From: an uncultured Roseicyclus sp.
GTDB lineage: Bacteria > Pseudomonadota > Alphaproteobacteria > Rhodobacterales > Rhodobacteraceae
Reading direction: 5' to 3'
Assembly: GCA_947489665.1 (NCBI GenBank)
Contig: CANLEH010000004.1
Span: 1-64,000, forward strand
Length of the DNA: 64,000 bases
Positions 18,033-27,170 of this stretch are shown here, in pieces; the stretch's first letter is position 1; each line of letters begins with the position of its first letter. Position numbers and translations under genes: made by a program. The notes under the pieces were generated by a model that was not told the origin of the DNA, ran no database searches, and saw nothing but the letters and a program-made list of their open reading frames with translations.

Positions 18033-18425
18033 ATGAATGATCCTATCGGCGATATGCTGACCCGCATCCGCAATAGCCAGATGCGCGGTAAATCCACGGT
18101 CGAGACCCCGGCCTCCAAGCAGCGTGCGCGCGTTTTGGATGTGCTGGCGGACGAAGGCTATATCCGCGGCTACGAGCCCACGACTGGCAAAGACGGTCAC
18201 CCCGCCTTTGAAATCAGCCTGAAGTACTATGAAGGCACCCCGGTGATCCGTGAGCTCAAGCGCGTGTCGAAACCCGGCCGCCGCGTCTACATGAGCGTGG
18301 GCGACATCCCGCAGGTCCGTCAGGGTCTGGGTGTGTCGATCGTATCCACCTCAAAGGGCGTCATGTCCGATGCAAACGCTCGCAGCCAGAATGTTGGCGG
18401 CGAAGTGCTTTGCACCATCTTCTAA
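18033..18425 (+). CDS. rpsH: 30S ribosomal protein S8
   Basis: 130 residues: [16 protein letters not shown], then [18 protein letters not shown] and the C-terminal [10 protein letters not shown]8 is a primary 16S rRNA binder; in E. coli it represses the spc operon. AAGGAG lies upstream and 12 nt separate it from rpsN. Confidence 0.98.
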   Translation: MNDPIGDMLTRIRNSQMRGKSTVETPASKQRARVLDVLADEGYIRGYEPTTGKDGHPAFEISLKYYEGTPVIRELKRVSKPGRRVYMSVGDIPQVRQGLGVSIVSTSKGVMSDANARSQNVGGEVLCTIF

Positions 18426-18437
18426 GGAGATCTGGCA

Positions 18438-18971
18438 ATGTCTCGTATTGGTAAAAGACCGGTCGAGCTGCCCGGGGGTGTCGAAGCCTCCGTGTCGGGT
18501 CAGACCATCGAAGTGAAGGGCCCCAAGGGTGCCCGCAACTTCACCGCAACCGACGATGTTTCGTTGGCCGTGGCGGACAACGCCATCACTGTTGAGCCGC
18601 GCGGCAAGTCCAAGCGCGCGCGTCAGCAGTGGGGCATGTCCCGCACCATGGTGCAGAACCTCGTCACCGGCGTCACCGACGGTTTCAAGAAAGAGCTTGA
18701 GATCACCGGCGTTGGTTACCGTGCACAGATGCAGGGCAACACCCTGAAGCTGTCGCTCGGCTATAGCCATGACGTCGATTTCGAAGTGCCCGCCGGTGTG
18801 ACCGTCACCTGCCCGAAGAACACCGAAGTGGTGATCGAGGGCAACGACCAACAGCTTGTTGGTCAGGTGGCTGCGAACATTCGTGAGTGGCGTGCGCCCG
18901 AGCCCTACAAAGGCAAAGGCATTCGCTACAAGGGTGAGTATATCTTCCGTAAGGAAGGCAAGAAGAAGTAA
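18438..18971 (+). CDS. rplF: 50S ribosomal protein L6
   Basis: 177 residues: [12 protein letters not shown], then [19 protein letters not shown] and the C-terminal [21 protein letters not shown]6 has two related domains and lies at the base of the stalk. AAGGAG is 9 nt before the ATG; 12 nt follow the rpsH stop. Confidence 0.98.
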   Translation: MSRIGKRPVELPGGVEASVSGQTIEVKGPKGARNFTATDDVSLAVADNAITVEPRGKSKRARQQWGMSRTMVQNLVTGVTDGFKKELEITGVGYRAQMQGNTLKLSLGYSHDVDFEVPAGVTVTCPKNTEVVIEGNDQQLVGQVAANIREWRAPEPYKGKGIRYKGEYIFRKEGKKK

Positions 18972-18982
18972 GGGCTGGCACC

Positions 18983-19342
18983 ATGGCTATGAGCAAACGC
19001 GATCTGTTCCAGAAGCGCCGCCTGCGCAACCGGAACAAAATGAAGAAGATGGCTGCAGGGCGCGCGCGTCTTTCGGTTCATCGTTCGAACAAGAACATCA
19101 GCGTCCAGCTGATCGACGATGTGGAAGGCCGCACGCTCGCGTCCGCGTCTTCCCTCGAATCGTCGCTCGGCGTGGTCGGAAAGAACAATGTGGAGGCCGC
19201 CGCAAAGGTGGGCGCCGCGATTGCCGAGCGGGCGAAGAAGGCCGGGATCGAAGAATGCTATTTCGACCGCGGCGGCTTCCTGTTCCACGGGCGTGTGAAG
19301 GCCTTGGCCGATGCCGCGCGTGAAGGTGGTCTGAAGTTCTAA
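18983..19342 (+). CDS. rplR: 50S ribosomal protein L18
   Basis: 119 residues with [20 protein letters not shown] and the ending [21 protein letters not shown]18 binds 5S rRNA together with L5. It starts 11 nt after rplF. A 115-nt gap before rpsE holds a small GC-rich dyad but no clear terminator. Confidence 0.97.
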   Translation: MAMSKRDLFQKRRLRNRNKMKKMAAGRARLSVHRSNKNISVQLIDDVEGRTLASASSLESSLGVVGKNNVEAAAKVGAAIAERAKKAGIEECYFDRGGFLFHGRVKALADAAREGGLKF

Positions 19343-19457
19343 GAGACCTTGAAGGGCGTCCCTCGGGGCGCCCTCGATGATCCCGGGGCCCTGTTGCTCA
19401 CGAGGATTGAGATAACTCCGGCGCGATCCTCGCGCTTTGATTTGAAGGAATTGCCAT

Positions 19458-20033
19458 ATGGCAGAACGTGAAAATAGAGGGCGCGGCCGCGGTCGCAACC
19501 GTGAAGAGGAAACGCCGGAATTTGCCGACCGTCTGGTTGCGATCAACCGCGTTTCCAAGACCGTGAAGGGTGGTAAGCGTTTCGGCTTCGCCGCTCTCGT
19601 CGTGGTTGGTGACCAGCGTGGTCGCGTGGGCTTCGGCAAAGGTAAGGCCAAAGAGGTGCCCGAGGCGATCCGCAAGGCGACCGAGCAGGCCAAGCGCAAC
19701 CTGATCCGCGTGCCGCTGAAGGAAGGCCGCACGTTGCACCACGACATTCTGGGCCGTCACGGCGCAGGCAAGGTTGTGATGCGGACCGCACCGGAAGGGA
19801 CCGGGATCATCGCAGGTGGTCCGATGCGCGCCGTGTTTGAGATGTTGGGTGTGAAGGACGTCGTGTCGAAGTCGACCGGTTCGCAGAACCCTTACAACAT
19901 GATCCGTGCCACGCTGGACGGTTTGCGCAAGGAAAGCTCGCCCCGTCAGGTGGCAGCGCGTCGCGGCAAGAAGGTCGCCGACATTCTGCCCAAGCGCGAT
20001 GACGCCCCCGCGGCAGAGACTGAGGAGGCCTGA
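19458..20033 (+). CDS. rpsE: 30S ribosomal protein S5
   Basis: 191 residues. A basic N-terminus (RGRGRGRN) leads into [17 protein letters not shown], then [19 protein letters not shown]5 lies at the mRNA entry and affects decoding fidelity. GAAGGAATTGCCAT precedes the ATG. Confidence 0.98.
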   Translation: MAERENRGRGRGRNREEETPEFADRLVAINRVSKTVKGGKRFGFAALVVVGDQRGRVGFGKGKAKEVPEAIRKATEQAKRNLIRVPLKEGRTLHHDILGRHGAGKVVMRTAPEGTGIIAGGPMRAVFEMLGVKDVVSKSTGSQNPYNMIRATLDGLRKESSPRQVAARRGKKVADILPKRDDAPAAETEEA

Positions 20034-20038
20034 GACCC

Positions 20039-20227
20039 ATGGCAAAAACCATCGTCGTCAAGCAGGTGGGCTCGCCCATCCGCCGCCCGCAGGAACAGCG
20101 TGCCACGCTGATCGGCCTGGGCCTGAACAAGATGCACAAAACCCGCGAGCTGGAGGATACCCCTTCCGTCCGCGGTATGATCAACAAGATCCCGCATCTC
20201 GTGGAGATCGTCGAAGAGCGCGGCTAA
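20039..20227 (+). CDS. rpmD: 50S ribosomal protein L30
   Basis: 62 residues: [15 protein letters not shown], then [19 protein letters not shown], and the C-terminal LVEIVEE. It begins 5 nt after rpsE. L30 normally precedes rplO directly; here a terminator and a foreign gene intervene. Confidence 0.97.
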   Translation: MAKTIVVKQVGSPIRRPQEQRATLIGLGLNKMHKTRELEDTPSVRGMINKIPHLVEIVEERG

Positions 20228-20249
20228 GCGCCTTCGAATTGGTTAATGA

Positions 20250-20286
20250 AAGGCTGCCCCACCGTACGGTGGGGCGGCTTTTTTTA
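20250..20286 (+). terminator. Rho-independent terminator after rpmD
   Basis: A strong GC stem (GCCCCACCGT and ACGGTGGGGC, extended by AAG and a G-rich flank) is followed by a run of seven T. It closes the third ribosomal module. Confidence 0.95.
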
Positions 20287-20355
20287 TGGGATTTAAATCA
20301 ATTCAGTCTATTTTTCTTTACACAGACCATAAACGACAAGGGCCTCGGCGCGAAT

Positions 20356-20832
20356 ATGCCCATCGAATTTTCAACATGCCTCGAGCGTGACCTGCTTTAC
20401 GCGCGTTGGTGGGGTTACGTCGATTTCGACCAGTTCCAGGCGAATTTCGATGCTTATCTCAACGACAAGTATTACGTGCCCGGGCGACCGGAATTGATCG
20501 ACCATTCGGGCATTACCGAGCTGGACATCAATTTTGATATCATGCGCACGTTGCTGCGCACGGTGAATGAACAGTCGCCCTCGATTATCGTCGACACCCA
20601 CACGGTCATCTATTCGCCGAACGACACTGTTTTCGGAGTCGGGCGGATGTACCAGCTCCTCTCCGAGCTGGCCCATGGCATTCGCGTGGAGATTTTCCGA
20701 ACCGAGGAAGAGGCGTTAGCGGCGCTGGAATTGCTCGACACTTACAAGAGCTTTGCGGATCTGTTGGAAGACAATGATTTCAAGCCGGCCTGCCGCCGTG
20801 CGCAGGGCTCTGCGCAGGAGACGATCGCCTAA
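20356..20832 (+). CDS. STAS/SpoIIAA-like small protein inserted between rpmD and rplO
   Basis: 158 residues without signal or membrane segments. The N-terminal part (IEFSTCLERDLLYARWWGYVDFDQF) and the central block (PELIDHSGITELDINF, IIVDTHTVIYSP) resemble the alpha/beta STAS-SEC14-like folds found in short regulatory proteins. The C-terminal tail, PACRRAQGSAQETIA, looks unstructured. A longer frame starting inside rpsE is a shadow; the ATG at 20356 follows the terminator. The AT-rich upstream 70 nt may hold a promoter. Function unknown. Confidence 0.6.
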   Translation: MPIEFSTCLERDLLYARWWGYVDFDQFQANFDAYLNDKYYVPGRPELIDHSGITELDINFDIMRTLLRTVNEQSPSIIVDTHTVIYSPNDTVFGVGRMYQLLSELAHGIRVEIFRTEEEALAALELLDTYKSFADLLEDNDFKPACRRAQGSAQETIA

Positions 20833-20857
20833 CGGCTGACTGCCCATACATGCCCTC

Positions 20858-20886
20858 TTGCGGTGTGCGGTCTGTTTCCTTATACG
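20858..20886 (+). promoter_or_regulatory. Predicted sigma70 promoter of the rplO-secY-adk module
   Basis: TTGCGG (20858-20863), 17 nt, TATACG (20881-20886), 93 nt before rplO. Third case of the TATACG -10 at exact 17-nt spacing among the re-start points of the superoperon. Confidence 0.75.
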
Positions 20887-20979
20887 CGCCCGGTGTTCTT
20901 CGGGGCATTCTACATTAACGTAAGCCGCGTCCCTCCCATTTTCGCTTCAAGGGAGGTGTTCCGGCAAAGGAGAAGCGAC

Positions 20980-21453
20980 ATGAAACTGCATGAATTGCGG
21001 GACAATCCCGGTGCAACCAAACGGCGCAAGCGCGTGGGCCGCGGCCCGGGTTCGGGCATGGGTAAGACCGCTGGCCGTGGTATCAAAGGCCAGAAATCCC
21101 GTTCGGGTGTGGCAATCAACGCCTATGAAGGCGGCCAGATGCCCCTCTACCAGCGCTTGCCAAAGCGCGGCTTCAACAAGCCAAATCGCAAGAAATTCGC
21201 TGTTGTGAACCTGGGCCTGATCCAGAAGTTCGTAGACGCCGGCAAGATCGATGCGAAATCCGAGATCACCGAAGATGCGCTGGTCGCGTCCGGCCTCGTG
21301 CGCCGCAAACTGGACGGTGTGCGTGTTCTGGCGAAAGGCGACGTTTCAGCCAAGCTGAACATCAACGTGACTGGCGCCTCAAAGGCGGCTGTTGAGGCCG
21401 TCGAAAAGGCCGGCGGTTCGCTGACCGTGGCTGCGGCTGCTGCGGCGGAGTAA
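20980..21453 (+). CDS. rplO: 50S ribosomal protein L15
   Basis: 157 residues: [20 protein letters not shown], then [20 protein letters not shown] and [13 protein letters not shown]15 is a late assembly protein of the 50S subunit. The ATG has GGAGAAG upstream; an earlier in-frame start is a shadow. The C-terminus ends in an Ala run. Confidence 0.98.
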   Translation: MKLHELRDNPGATKRRKRVGRGPGSGMGKTAGRGIKGQKSRSGVAINAYEGGQMPLYQRLPKRGFNKPNRKKFAVVNLGLIQKFVDAGKIDAKSEITEDALVASGLVRRKLDGVRVLAKGDVSAKLNINVTGASKAAVEAVEKAGGSLTVAAAAAAE

Positions 21454-21586
21454 CCCGTTCGGGGTGTTAATCACCCCGTAACGCTTGTGGGCGGGGCCCT
21501 CTCCGCCTACATCCTACCCCAAGGAATTCCTGCGCCGCAGGGGCCCCGCAAAGGGCCCGGCGGCTTTAGCGCATAAGAGAGACGGC

Positions 21587-22957
21587 ATGGCATCAGCAGC
21601 GGAGCAAATGGCCTCCAACATGAGCTGGAGCGCGTTTGGCAAAGCGACAGAGCTTCGCCAACGGATCTGGTTCACCCTGGGCCTTCTGATCATCTACCGG
21701 ATCGGCACCTATATTCCGGTGCCTGGCATCGACGCGATCGAGTTGCAGAACTTCTTCGATCAAGCGGCGGCTGGTCTTGGTGGCGTTCTGAACATGTTCA
21801 CCGGTGGCGCGCTGTCGCGCATGGGTGTCTTTGCGCTTGGCATCATGCCCTACATCTCGGCCTCGATCATCGTGCAGCTTATGTCGGCCATGGTGCCGGC
21901 GATGGAGCAGCTGAAGAAAGAGGGTGAGCAGGGCCGCAAGAAGCTGAACCAATGGACGCGCTACGGCACGGTGGTTTTGGCGACCGCGCAGGCCTACGGG
22001 CTTGCCGTTTCGATGGAATCTGGTGGACTTGTGACCGATCCGGGCTGGTTCTTCCGCGCGGCCTGCGTGATCACGCTTGTCGGTGGCACGATGTTCCTGA
22101 TGTGGTTGGGTGAACAGATCACCCAGCGTGGCATTGGCAACGGCATCTCGCTGATTATCTTCGTTGGTATCATCGCGGAAATCCCCGCTGCTTTGGCGCA
22201 GTTCTTCGAGTCGGGTCGCCAGGGTGCACTCAGCACGCCTGCGATCCTCGGCGTGATTGTGATGCTGATCGGCACGCTCTTCTTCGTTGTGTTCATGGAG
22301 CGCAGCTTGAGGAAGATACACATTCAGTATCCGCGTCGTCAGGTGGGTATGAAGGTCTATGACGGCGGGTCGAGCCACCTGCCCGTGAAGGTGAACCCGG
22401 CGGGTGTGATCCCGGCGATCTTCGCCTCGTCGCTTTTGCTGCTGCCCACGACGCTGACCACCTTTGGTGGAGCTGAGGGCAATGGCCCGGTCATGGGCTG
22501 GATCCTTGCAAACTTCGGGCCCGGTCAGCCGCTGTACCTGCTGTTCTTCGCGTCCATGATCATCTTCTTCACGTATTTCTATACGCTGAACGTCTCGTTC
22601 AAGACCGAGGATGTGGCCGACAATCTAAAGAACCAGAACGGCTTTATTCCTGGCATTCGCCCGGGCGCACGGACGGCGGAGTATCTGGAATATGTGGTGC
22701 GCCGCATCCTGGTGCTTGGCTCGGCCTATCTTGCGCTGGTTTGTCTCATGCCAGAAATTGTGCGGACAAACCTGGCGATTACTGCTTACTTTGGCGGCAC
22801 TTCGATTCTCATCATCGTTTCGGTGGGGATGGATACGGTACAGCAGATCCAATCACATCTGTTGGCCCACCAATACGAAGGCCTGCTCGAAAAGTCCCAG
22901 CTCCGCGGGCGCAAGAGTGGCGCCAAGAAACCGCGGAAGGGACCGGCGCGTCGATGA
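21587..22957 (+). CDS. secY: Preprotein translocase channel subunit SecY
   Basis: 456 residues with ten predicted transmembrane helices. [27 protein letters not shown], and the cytosolic loop [17 protein letters not shown] are SecY signatures. It forms the protein-conducting channel in the inner membrane. The stop overlaps adk (ATGA). The ATG at 21587 gives the usual N-terminus [14 protein letters not shown]. Confidence 0.98.
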   Translation: MASAAEQMASNMSWSAFGKATELRQRIWFTLGLLIIYRIGTYIPVPGIDAIELQNFFDQAAAGLGGVLNMFTGGALSRMGVFALGIMPYISASIIVQLMSAMVPAMEQLKKEGEQGRKKLNQWTRYGTVVLATAQAYGLAVSMESGGLVTDPGWFFRAACVITLVGGTMFLMWLGEQITQRGIGNGISLIIFVGIIAEIPAALAQFFESGRQGALSTPAILGVIVMLIGTLFFVVFMERSLRKIHIQYPRRQVGMKVYDGGSSHLPVKVNPAGVIPAIFASSLLLLPTTLTTFGGAEGNGPVMGWILANFGPGQPLYLLFFASMIIFFTYFYTLNVSFKTEDVADNLKNQNGFIPGIRPGARTAEYLEYVVRRILVLGSAYLALVCLMPEIVRTNLAITAYFGGTSILIIVSVGMDTVQQIQSHLLAHQYEGLLEKSQLRGRKSGAKKPRKGPARR

Positions 22958-23532
22958 ACATCATTCTTTTGGGCCCGCCGGGTGCGGGTAAGGGAACGCA
23001 GGCCTCGCGCCTTGTCGAAGCACGCGGCATGACGCAGTTGTCCACGGGGGACATGCTGCGGGAAGCCAAGACAAGCGGCACCGAGATGGGCCAGAAGGTG
23101 GCCGAGGTTATGGCCAAGGGCCATCTGGTGACGGATGAGATCGTCATCGGCCTGATCCGCGAAAAGTTGGAAACCGGTGGCAATGGTTTCATCTTTGACG
23201 GCTTCCCCCGGACGCTGCCTCAGGCTGACGCGCTCGAGCAGCTGCTTGCAGATATGGGCCAAAGCCTTGATGCGGTGATCGAGATGCGTGTCGACAAGGA
23301 TGAAGTCCTGGTCGAGCGTGTTGTCAACCGTGCCGCCGAAGCTGTCGCCGCGGGTAAGGAACCGCGCGCGGACGATACAGCAGAAGCGATGCAGGAACGC
23401 CTGTTCGTCTATTACAAACAGACCTCGCCTCTGCTTGGTTATTACTATGCCAAGGGGATGCTTCGGGGTGTTGAAGGCCTCGGCACGATGGACGAAGTTG
23501 CTGCCGAGATTGCGGGCATCATGGACGCCTGA
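22954..23532 (+). CDS. adk: Adenylate kinase (short-lid form)
   Basis: 192 residues: [17 protein letters not shown] (P-loop), [11 protein letters not shown] (AMP site), [10 protein letters not shown]. The LID region between VVNRAAE and RADD is short and lacks the four zinc Cys. It converts AMP and ATP to two ADP. ATGA overlap with secY, the normal spc-operon partner. Confidence 0.97.
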   Translation: MNIILLGPPGAGKGTQASRLVEARGMTQLSTGDMLREAKTSGTEMGQKVAEVMAKGHLVTDEIVIGLIREKLETGGNGFIFDGFPRTLPQADALEQLLADMGQSLDAVIEMRVDKDEVLVERVVNRAAEAVAAGKEPRADDTAEAMQERLFVYYKQTSPLLGYYYAKGMLRGVEGLGTMDEVAAEIAGIMDA

Positions 23533-23542
23533 TCCGGGCCTA

Positions 23543-23571
23543 TTGACCTTTTGGTCATCAAGTCATAATTA
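23543..23571 (+). promoter_or_regulatory. Predicted promoter of the alpha module (rpsM-rplQ)
   Basis: TTGACC (23543-23548), 17 nt, TAATTA (23566-23571), in the 161-nt gap after adk. CATAAT at 15-nt spacing is an overlapping alternative. Its -10 differs from the TATACG of the other modules. Confidence 0.5.
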
Positions 23572-23693
23572 CCGCCATCTCCGCAGGAATCACCCTGCCA
23601 GGATGCATTGCAAGCCCGGGAAAAACCGCCCGGGCTTACGTTGTGAAAAAAGGGCCTGGGGTTACGGGCTCGCAACCGAAGGATACGCCACAC

Positions 23694-24062
23694 ATGGCAC
23701 GTATTGCCGGGGTCAATATCCCCACCGCAAAGCGCGTTCCGATCGCGCTGACCTACATCACCGGAATTGGTCACACCTCCGCCGCAGCCATCTGCGAAGC
23801 CGTTGGCATCGATGCCGCGCGCCGCGTGAATGAGCTGTCGGACGCAGAGGTTCTGCAAATCCGCGAGCACATTGACGCCAATTACAACGTCGAAGGTGAC
23901 CTGCGCCGCGAGACGCAGATGAACATCAAGCGTCTGATGGACCTGGGCTGCTACCGCGGTCTGCGCCATCGCCGTAACCTGCCCGTCCGCGGTCAGCGCA
24001 CGCACACCAACGCTCGTACCCGCAAAGGCCCCGCAAAGGCCATTGCCGGTAAGAAGAAATAA
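23694..24062 (+). CDS. rpsM: 30S ribosomal protein S13
   Basis: 122 residues: [24 protein letters not shown], then the tail [18 protein letters not shown] and RTRKGPAK. S13 bridges to the 50S subunit and contacts P-site tRNA. The upstream in-frame extension lacks family homology, so the ATG at 23694 is used. Confidence 0.98.
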   Translation: MARIAGVNIPTAKRVPIALTYITGIGHTSAAAICEAVGIDAARRVNELSDAEVLQIREHIDANYNVEGDLRRETQMNIKRLMDLGCYRGLRHRRNLPVRGQRTHTNARTRKGPAKAIAGKKK

Positions 24063-24077
24063 GGGAGGGCTGGACAC

Positions 24078-24467
24078 ATGGCACGTGATCGTCGTCCCGC
24101 GAAGAAGAAGGTTTCCAAGAACATCGCCACTGGCGTTGCGCATGTGAACTCTTCGTTCAACAACACCAAGATCCTAATCTCTGACGTGCAGGGCAACGCC
24201 ATTTCGTGGTCGTCCGCTGGCACTATGGGCTTCAAGGGTAGCCGTAAATCCACACCGTTCGCCGCCCAGATGGCTGCGGAAGATGCGGGCAAGAAGGCGC
24301 AGGACCACGGCGTGAAAACGCTTGAGGTCGAAGTTCAGGGCCCCGGTTCGGGCCGTGAAAGTGCACTGCGCGCCCTGGCGGCCCTCGGCTTCCAGATCAC
24401 GTCGATCCGCGACGTGACCCCGATGGCCCATAACGGCTGCCGCCCACCGAAGCGCCGTCGCGTCTAA
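24078..24467 (+). CDS. rpsK: 30S ribosomal protein S11
   Basis: 129 residues: [18 protein letters not shown], then [19 protein letters not shown] and the ending [16 protein letters not shown]11 lies on the 30S platform near the E site. AGGGAGGG precedes the ATG; 15 nt after rpsM. Confidence 0.98.
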   Translation: MARDRRPAKKKVSKNIATGVAHVNSSFNNTKILISDVQGNAISWSSAGTMGFKGSRKSTPFAAQMAAEDAGKKAQDHGVKTLEVEVQGPGSGRESALRALAALGFQITSIRDVTPMAHNGCRPPKRRRV

Positions 24468-24484
24468 GGTCAGAAGAATTCCTG

Positions 24485-24510
24485 CCGGGCTGCGGTTTTC
24501 CGTGGCCCGG
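24485..24510 (+). other. Hairpin in the rpsK-rpoA gap
   Basis: CCGGGC and GCCCGG enclose an inner CGG-TTTT-CCG dyad; a five-T run follows about 10 nt later. It may attenuate or process the transcript between S11 and RpoA, whose needed amounts differ. Confidence 0.35.
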
Positions 24511-24575
24511 ATTCGTCATTTTTACCTCGAGTGTGTCCGGGATGGATCCCCCCGACACGAGCATGGAGGCGACGC

Positions 24576-25592
24576 ATGATCCACAAAAATTGGCAAGAGC
24601 TGATCAAGCCCACCCAGCTGGTAGTCCAGCCTGGGACCGACCCGGCGCGGAAGGCAACTGTCGTTGCTGAACCGCTTGAGCGGGGCTTCGGCCTGACGCT
24701 TGGGAACGCGCTGCGCCGCGTTCTGATGTCCTCGCTGCAAGGCGCGGCCATCACCTCCGTCCAAATCGACGGCGTTCTGCACGAGTTCTCCAGCGTGGCT
24801 GGTGTGCGGGAAGACGTGACTGACATCGTGCTGAACCTGAAGGGTGTCGCGATCCGCATGGAAGCCGAAGGGCCCAAGCGCGTTTCGATCTCTGCCAAGG
24901 GCCCGCGCGTAGTGACGGCTGGCGACATCTCGGAGTCTGCAGGCATCGAGATCCTGAACAAGGATCACGTGATCTGTCACCTCGACGATGGCGCAGACCT
25001 CTACATCGAACTGACGGTTAACACTGGCAAAGGCTATGTTGCGGCTGACAAGAACCGACCGGAAGATGCACCCATCGGCCTGATGCCAATCGATGCCATC
25101 TATTCGCCGGTCAAGAAGGTGTCCTATGACGTGCAGCCGACCCGTGAAGGTCAGGTGCTCGACTATGACAAACTGACGCTCAAGCTGGAAACCGACGGCT
25201 CCGTCACGCCGGACGATGCCGTGGCCTATGCCGCGCGGATCATCCAGGACCAGCTGTCGATCTTCGTGAACTTCGACGAGCCGGAATCGGCGACCCGTCA
25301 GGACGACGAGGATGATCTGGAATTCAACCCGCTTCTGTTGAAGAAGGTTGATGAGCTGGAGCTTTCGGTCCGCTCCGCGAACTGCCTCAAGAACGACAAC
25401 ATCGTCTACATCGGGGACCTGATTCAGAAGACCGAAGCAGAGATGCTGCGCACGCCGAACTTTGGCCGCAAGTCGCTCAATGAGATCAAGGAAGTGCTGT
25501 CCGGTATGGGCCTGCACCTCGGTATGGATATCGTGGACTGGCCGCCCGACAACATTGAAGAACTGGCGAAGAAGTACGAAGACAACTTCTAA
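24576..25592 (+). CDS. rpoA: RNA polymerase alpha subunit
   Basis: 338 residues. N-terminal assembly domain with [12 protein letters not shown], then [17 protein letters not shown]; a flexible linker near 235-250; C-terminal domain with [19 protein letters not shown] for UP-element and activator contact. The ATG at 24576 follows GGAGGCGACGC. In the usual place between rpsK and rplQ. Confidence 0.98.
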   Translation: MIHKNWQELIKPTQLVVQPGTDPARKATVVAEPLERGFGLTLGNALRRVLMSSLQGAAITSVQIDGVLHEFSSVAGVREDVTDIVLNLKGVAIRMEAEGPKRVSISAKGPRVVTAGDISESAGIEILNKDHVICHLDDGADLYIELTVNTGKGYVAADKNRPEDAPIGLMPIDAIYSPVKKVSYDVQPTREGQVLDYDKLTLKLETDGSVTPDDAVAYAARIIQDQLSIFVNFDEPESATRQDDEDDLEFNPLLLKKVDELELSVRSANCLKNDNIVYIGDLIQKTEAEMLRTPNFGRKSLNEIKEVLSGMGLHLGMDIVDWPPDNIEELAKKYEDNF

Positions 25593-25723
25593 GCTGCTGA
25601 ATGAATGCCCGGTCGCGCCGGGGATTATTCGGGTCTTAACGCCCCAAGGAGAGGGCCCCGCACGCATGGGGCCCCAGACAAAGCAAAAACGCCCGTAGAG
25701 GGCACCTGAATTGGAGAAGACAC

Positions 25724-26143
25724 ATGCGTCACGCCCGCGGATACCGCCGCCTGAACCGGACCCACGAACACCGCAAGGCGATGTTCTCGAACATGGCCGG
25801 CTCGCTGATTGAACATGAACAGATCAAGACGACCTTGCCCAAAGCAAAGGAACTGCGTCCGATCGTTGAAAAGCTGATCACGCTTGCCAAGCGCGGCGAC
25901 CTGCACGCGCGCCGCCAGGCTGCATCGCAGCTGAAGCAAGACCAGTTTGTCACCAAGCTGTTTGACGTTTTGGGCCCGCGCTATGCGGAACGCCAGGGCG
26001 GTTACATCCGCATCATGAAGGCGGGCTTCCGCTATGGCGACATGGCGCCGATGGCGATCATCGAATTCGTTGACCGCGATGTTGACGCCAAGGGCGCCGC
26101 AGACCGTGCGCGTGTTGAAGAAGAGGACGCCGTCGAAGGCTGA
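25724..26143 (+). CDS. rplQ: 50S ribosomal protein L17
   Basis: 139 residues: [20 protein letters not shown], then [20 protein letters not shown] and [14 protein letters not shown]17 lies near the exit tunnel. A 131-nt gap with a GGCCCC dyad separates it from rpoA. TGGAGAAG precedes the start. Last gene of the alpha module. Confidence 0.98.
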   Translation: MRHARGYRRLNRTHEHRKAMFSNMAGSLIEHEQIKTTLPKAKELRPIVEKLITLAKRGDLHARRQAASQLKQDQFVTKLFDVLGPRYAERQGGYIRIMKAGFRYGDMAPMAIIEFVDRDVDAKGAADRARVEEEDAVEG

Positions 26144-26168
26144 TCCCTTTGCAGCGGCTACTTGATTG

Positions 26169-26200
26169 AACCCTCCGGCCGTGTCGGAGGGTTTTCTCTT
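26169..26200 (+). terminator. Rho-independent terminator after rplQ
   Basis: AACCCTCCG and CGGAGGGTT form a 9-bp stem with a 7-base loop, then TTTCTCTTT. End of the alpha module. Confidence 0.9.
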
Positions 26201-26222
26201 TGGCAGGAGGCTTTTGGGGGCT

Positions 26223-26390
26223 CTAGTGTAGTTTGCCCGTGTGCGGTGAAGGCGTCGGCAAGTGGATGCCGGCCACGACAAAATCTGCATCCAAAGGCGA
26301 TTGCCCCAGGAATTCGAGTAGGTCACGGCGCGTTTCAGAAGATAACTTCATGAGACGCGCGAAAAGATCGGGTTCGATCCTTTTGGTCAT
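26223..26390 (-). CDS. Small 55-residue frame divergent from luxR
   Basis: The reverse strand from ATG 26390 to TAG 26223 encodes 55 residues, starting MTKRIEPDLFARLMKLSSE and continuing TRRDLLEFLGQSPLDADF. The N-terminal 30 residues are an amphipathic, charged helix. AAGGTGAG lies 5 nt before the ATG, a good ribosome site. The frame fills most of the gap between rplQ and luxR and points away from luxR, so its promoter would overlap the luxR control region. No family recognised. It could be a modulator or a chance frame; codon use looks gene-like. Confidence 0.5.
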   Translation of the reverse strand: MTKRIEPDLFARLMKLSSETRRDLLEFLGQSPLDADFVVAGIHLPTPSPHTGKLH

Positions 26391-26425
26391 TCGTCTCACC
26401 TTGCGTTAGCGCTTGATCATCCGGC

Positions 26426-26454
26426 TTGACCCCGTTTCGGGCAACCTATCTAAA
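26426..26454 (+). promoter_or_regulatory. Predicted luxR promoter
   Basis: TTGACC (26426-26431), 17 nt, TCTAAA (26449-26454). Its -10 overlaps the left end of the 18-bp palindrome, giving a promoter-operator layout just before luxR. Confidence 0.5.
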
Positions 26455-26469
26455 TGGACATGTCCATTT
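26452..26469 (+). promoter_or_regulatory. Perfect 18-bp palindrome at the luxR start
   Basis: AAATGGACATGTCCATTT reads the same on both strands. It overlaps the predicted -10 and the likely transcription start and ends 10 nt before the luxR ATG. It is the right size for a dimeric regulator site, but does not match the classic lux-box consensus closely. Binding would probably repress. Confidence 0.6.
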
Positions 26470-26479
26470 GGTGGGTTAG

Positions 26480-27091
26480 ATGACAAAAGCGCCGGTTCTA
26501 GACCTATTGCTGCACGAGCTTTCGTTGGCGGCCCCTGCCGGGTTCGCCGTGGGTCTGCATATTCGCTACGTCTCTCCGCTAATCATGGTGAACACATATC
26601 CCGACTCCTGGCAGGAGGTTTACACGTCAAAGCTCTACGGTCTGCGCGACCCCACCTTGGCTTGGGGGCTAAGCCATACGGGGACACGTCGTTGGAGCCA
26701 GATTGGCCTTCCTGACCCGTTCGGGATCCTGAAGGAATCTGCGGAATACGGCCTGAGATACGGGATGATCGCATCCATCGGTCCGATGTCTTCGCGCACC
26801 ATCGCCGGGGCCAGCCGCGAAGATCGCGAGTTCACCGAAGACGAGATGGAGCTTGTTTATCGGATCGTGCACCGCATGCATGATCTGTCCGAACCGCCGG
26901 CCCGCCTGTCCAAGGCTCAGGCCGACGCACTGAAATGCATCGCGGAGGGGGACCGCCATGCAGCTGCTGCCGCAAAGCTCGGCATATCCGAAAGCGCCTT
27001 CAAGGCGCGACTGACGTCTGCGCGTCAGAAGCTGATGGCCCGAACGACGGCAGAAGCCGTTCAAAGGGCCAAGGAGTACGGGTTGATCTGA
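26480..27091 (+). CDS. LuxR-family quorum-sensing regulator
   Basis: 203 residues. The N-terminal autoinducer-binding domain (about 15-135) holds W44, Y48, D57-P58 and W72, in the order of the ligand pocket residues of TraR/LuxR. The C-terminal HTH (143-200) has LSKAQADALKCIAEGDRH, then AAAKLGISESAFKARLTSAR and AEAVQRAKEYGLI. It would bind an acyl-homoserine lactone and regulate genes. It is shorter than most LuxR proteins (about 235-250). luxI follows 79 nt later. A palindrome covers its promoter. Confidence 0.9.
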   Translation: MTKAPVLDLLLHELSLAAPAGFAVGLHIRYVSPLIMVNTYPDSWQEVYTSKLYGLRDPTLAWGLSHTGTRRWSQIGLPDPFGILKESAEYGLRYGMIASIGPMSSRTIAGASREDREFTEDEMELVYRIVHRMHDLSEPPARLSKAQADALKCIAEGDRHAAAAAKLGISESAFKARLTSARQKLMARTTAEAVQRAKEYGLI

Positions 27092-27170
27092 GCGTCAGGG
27101 GTCGCAGCCCCGCATGAGAGCCAACTGCGTGGTGTTTCGAAATACGCGATTCACCTCATTGGAGACTCAT

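Noticed and set aside
27092-27170. Possible lux box before luxI (GTGTTTCGAAATAC)
   Set aside because: Only a short, imperfect dyad around TTCGAA; outer positions do not pair, so I do not call it.
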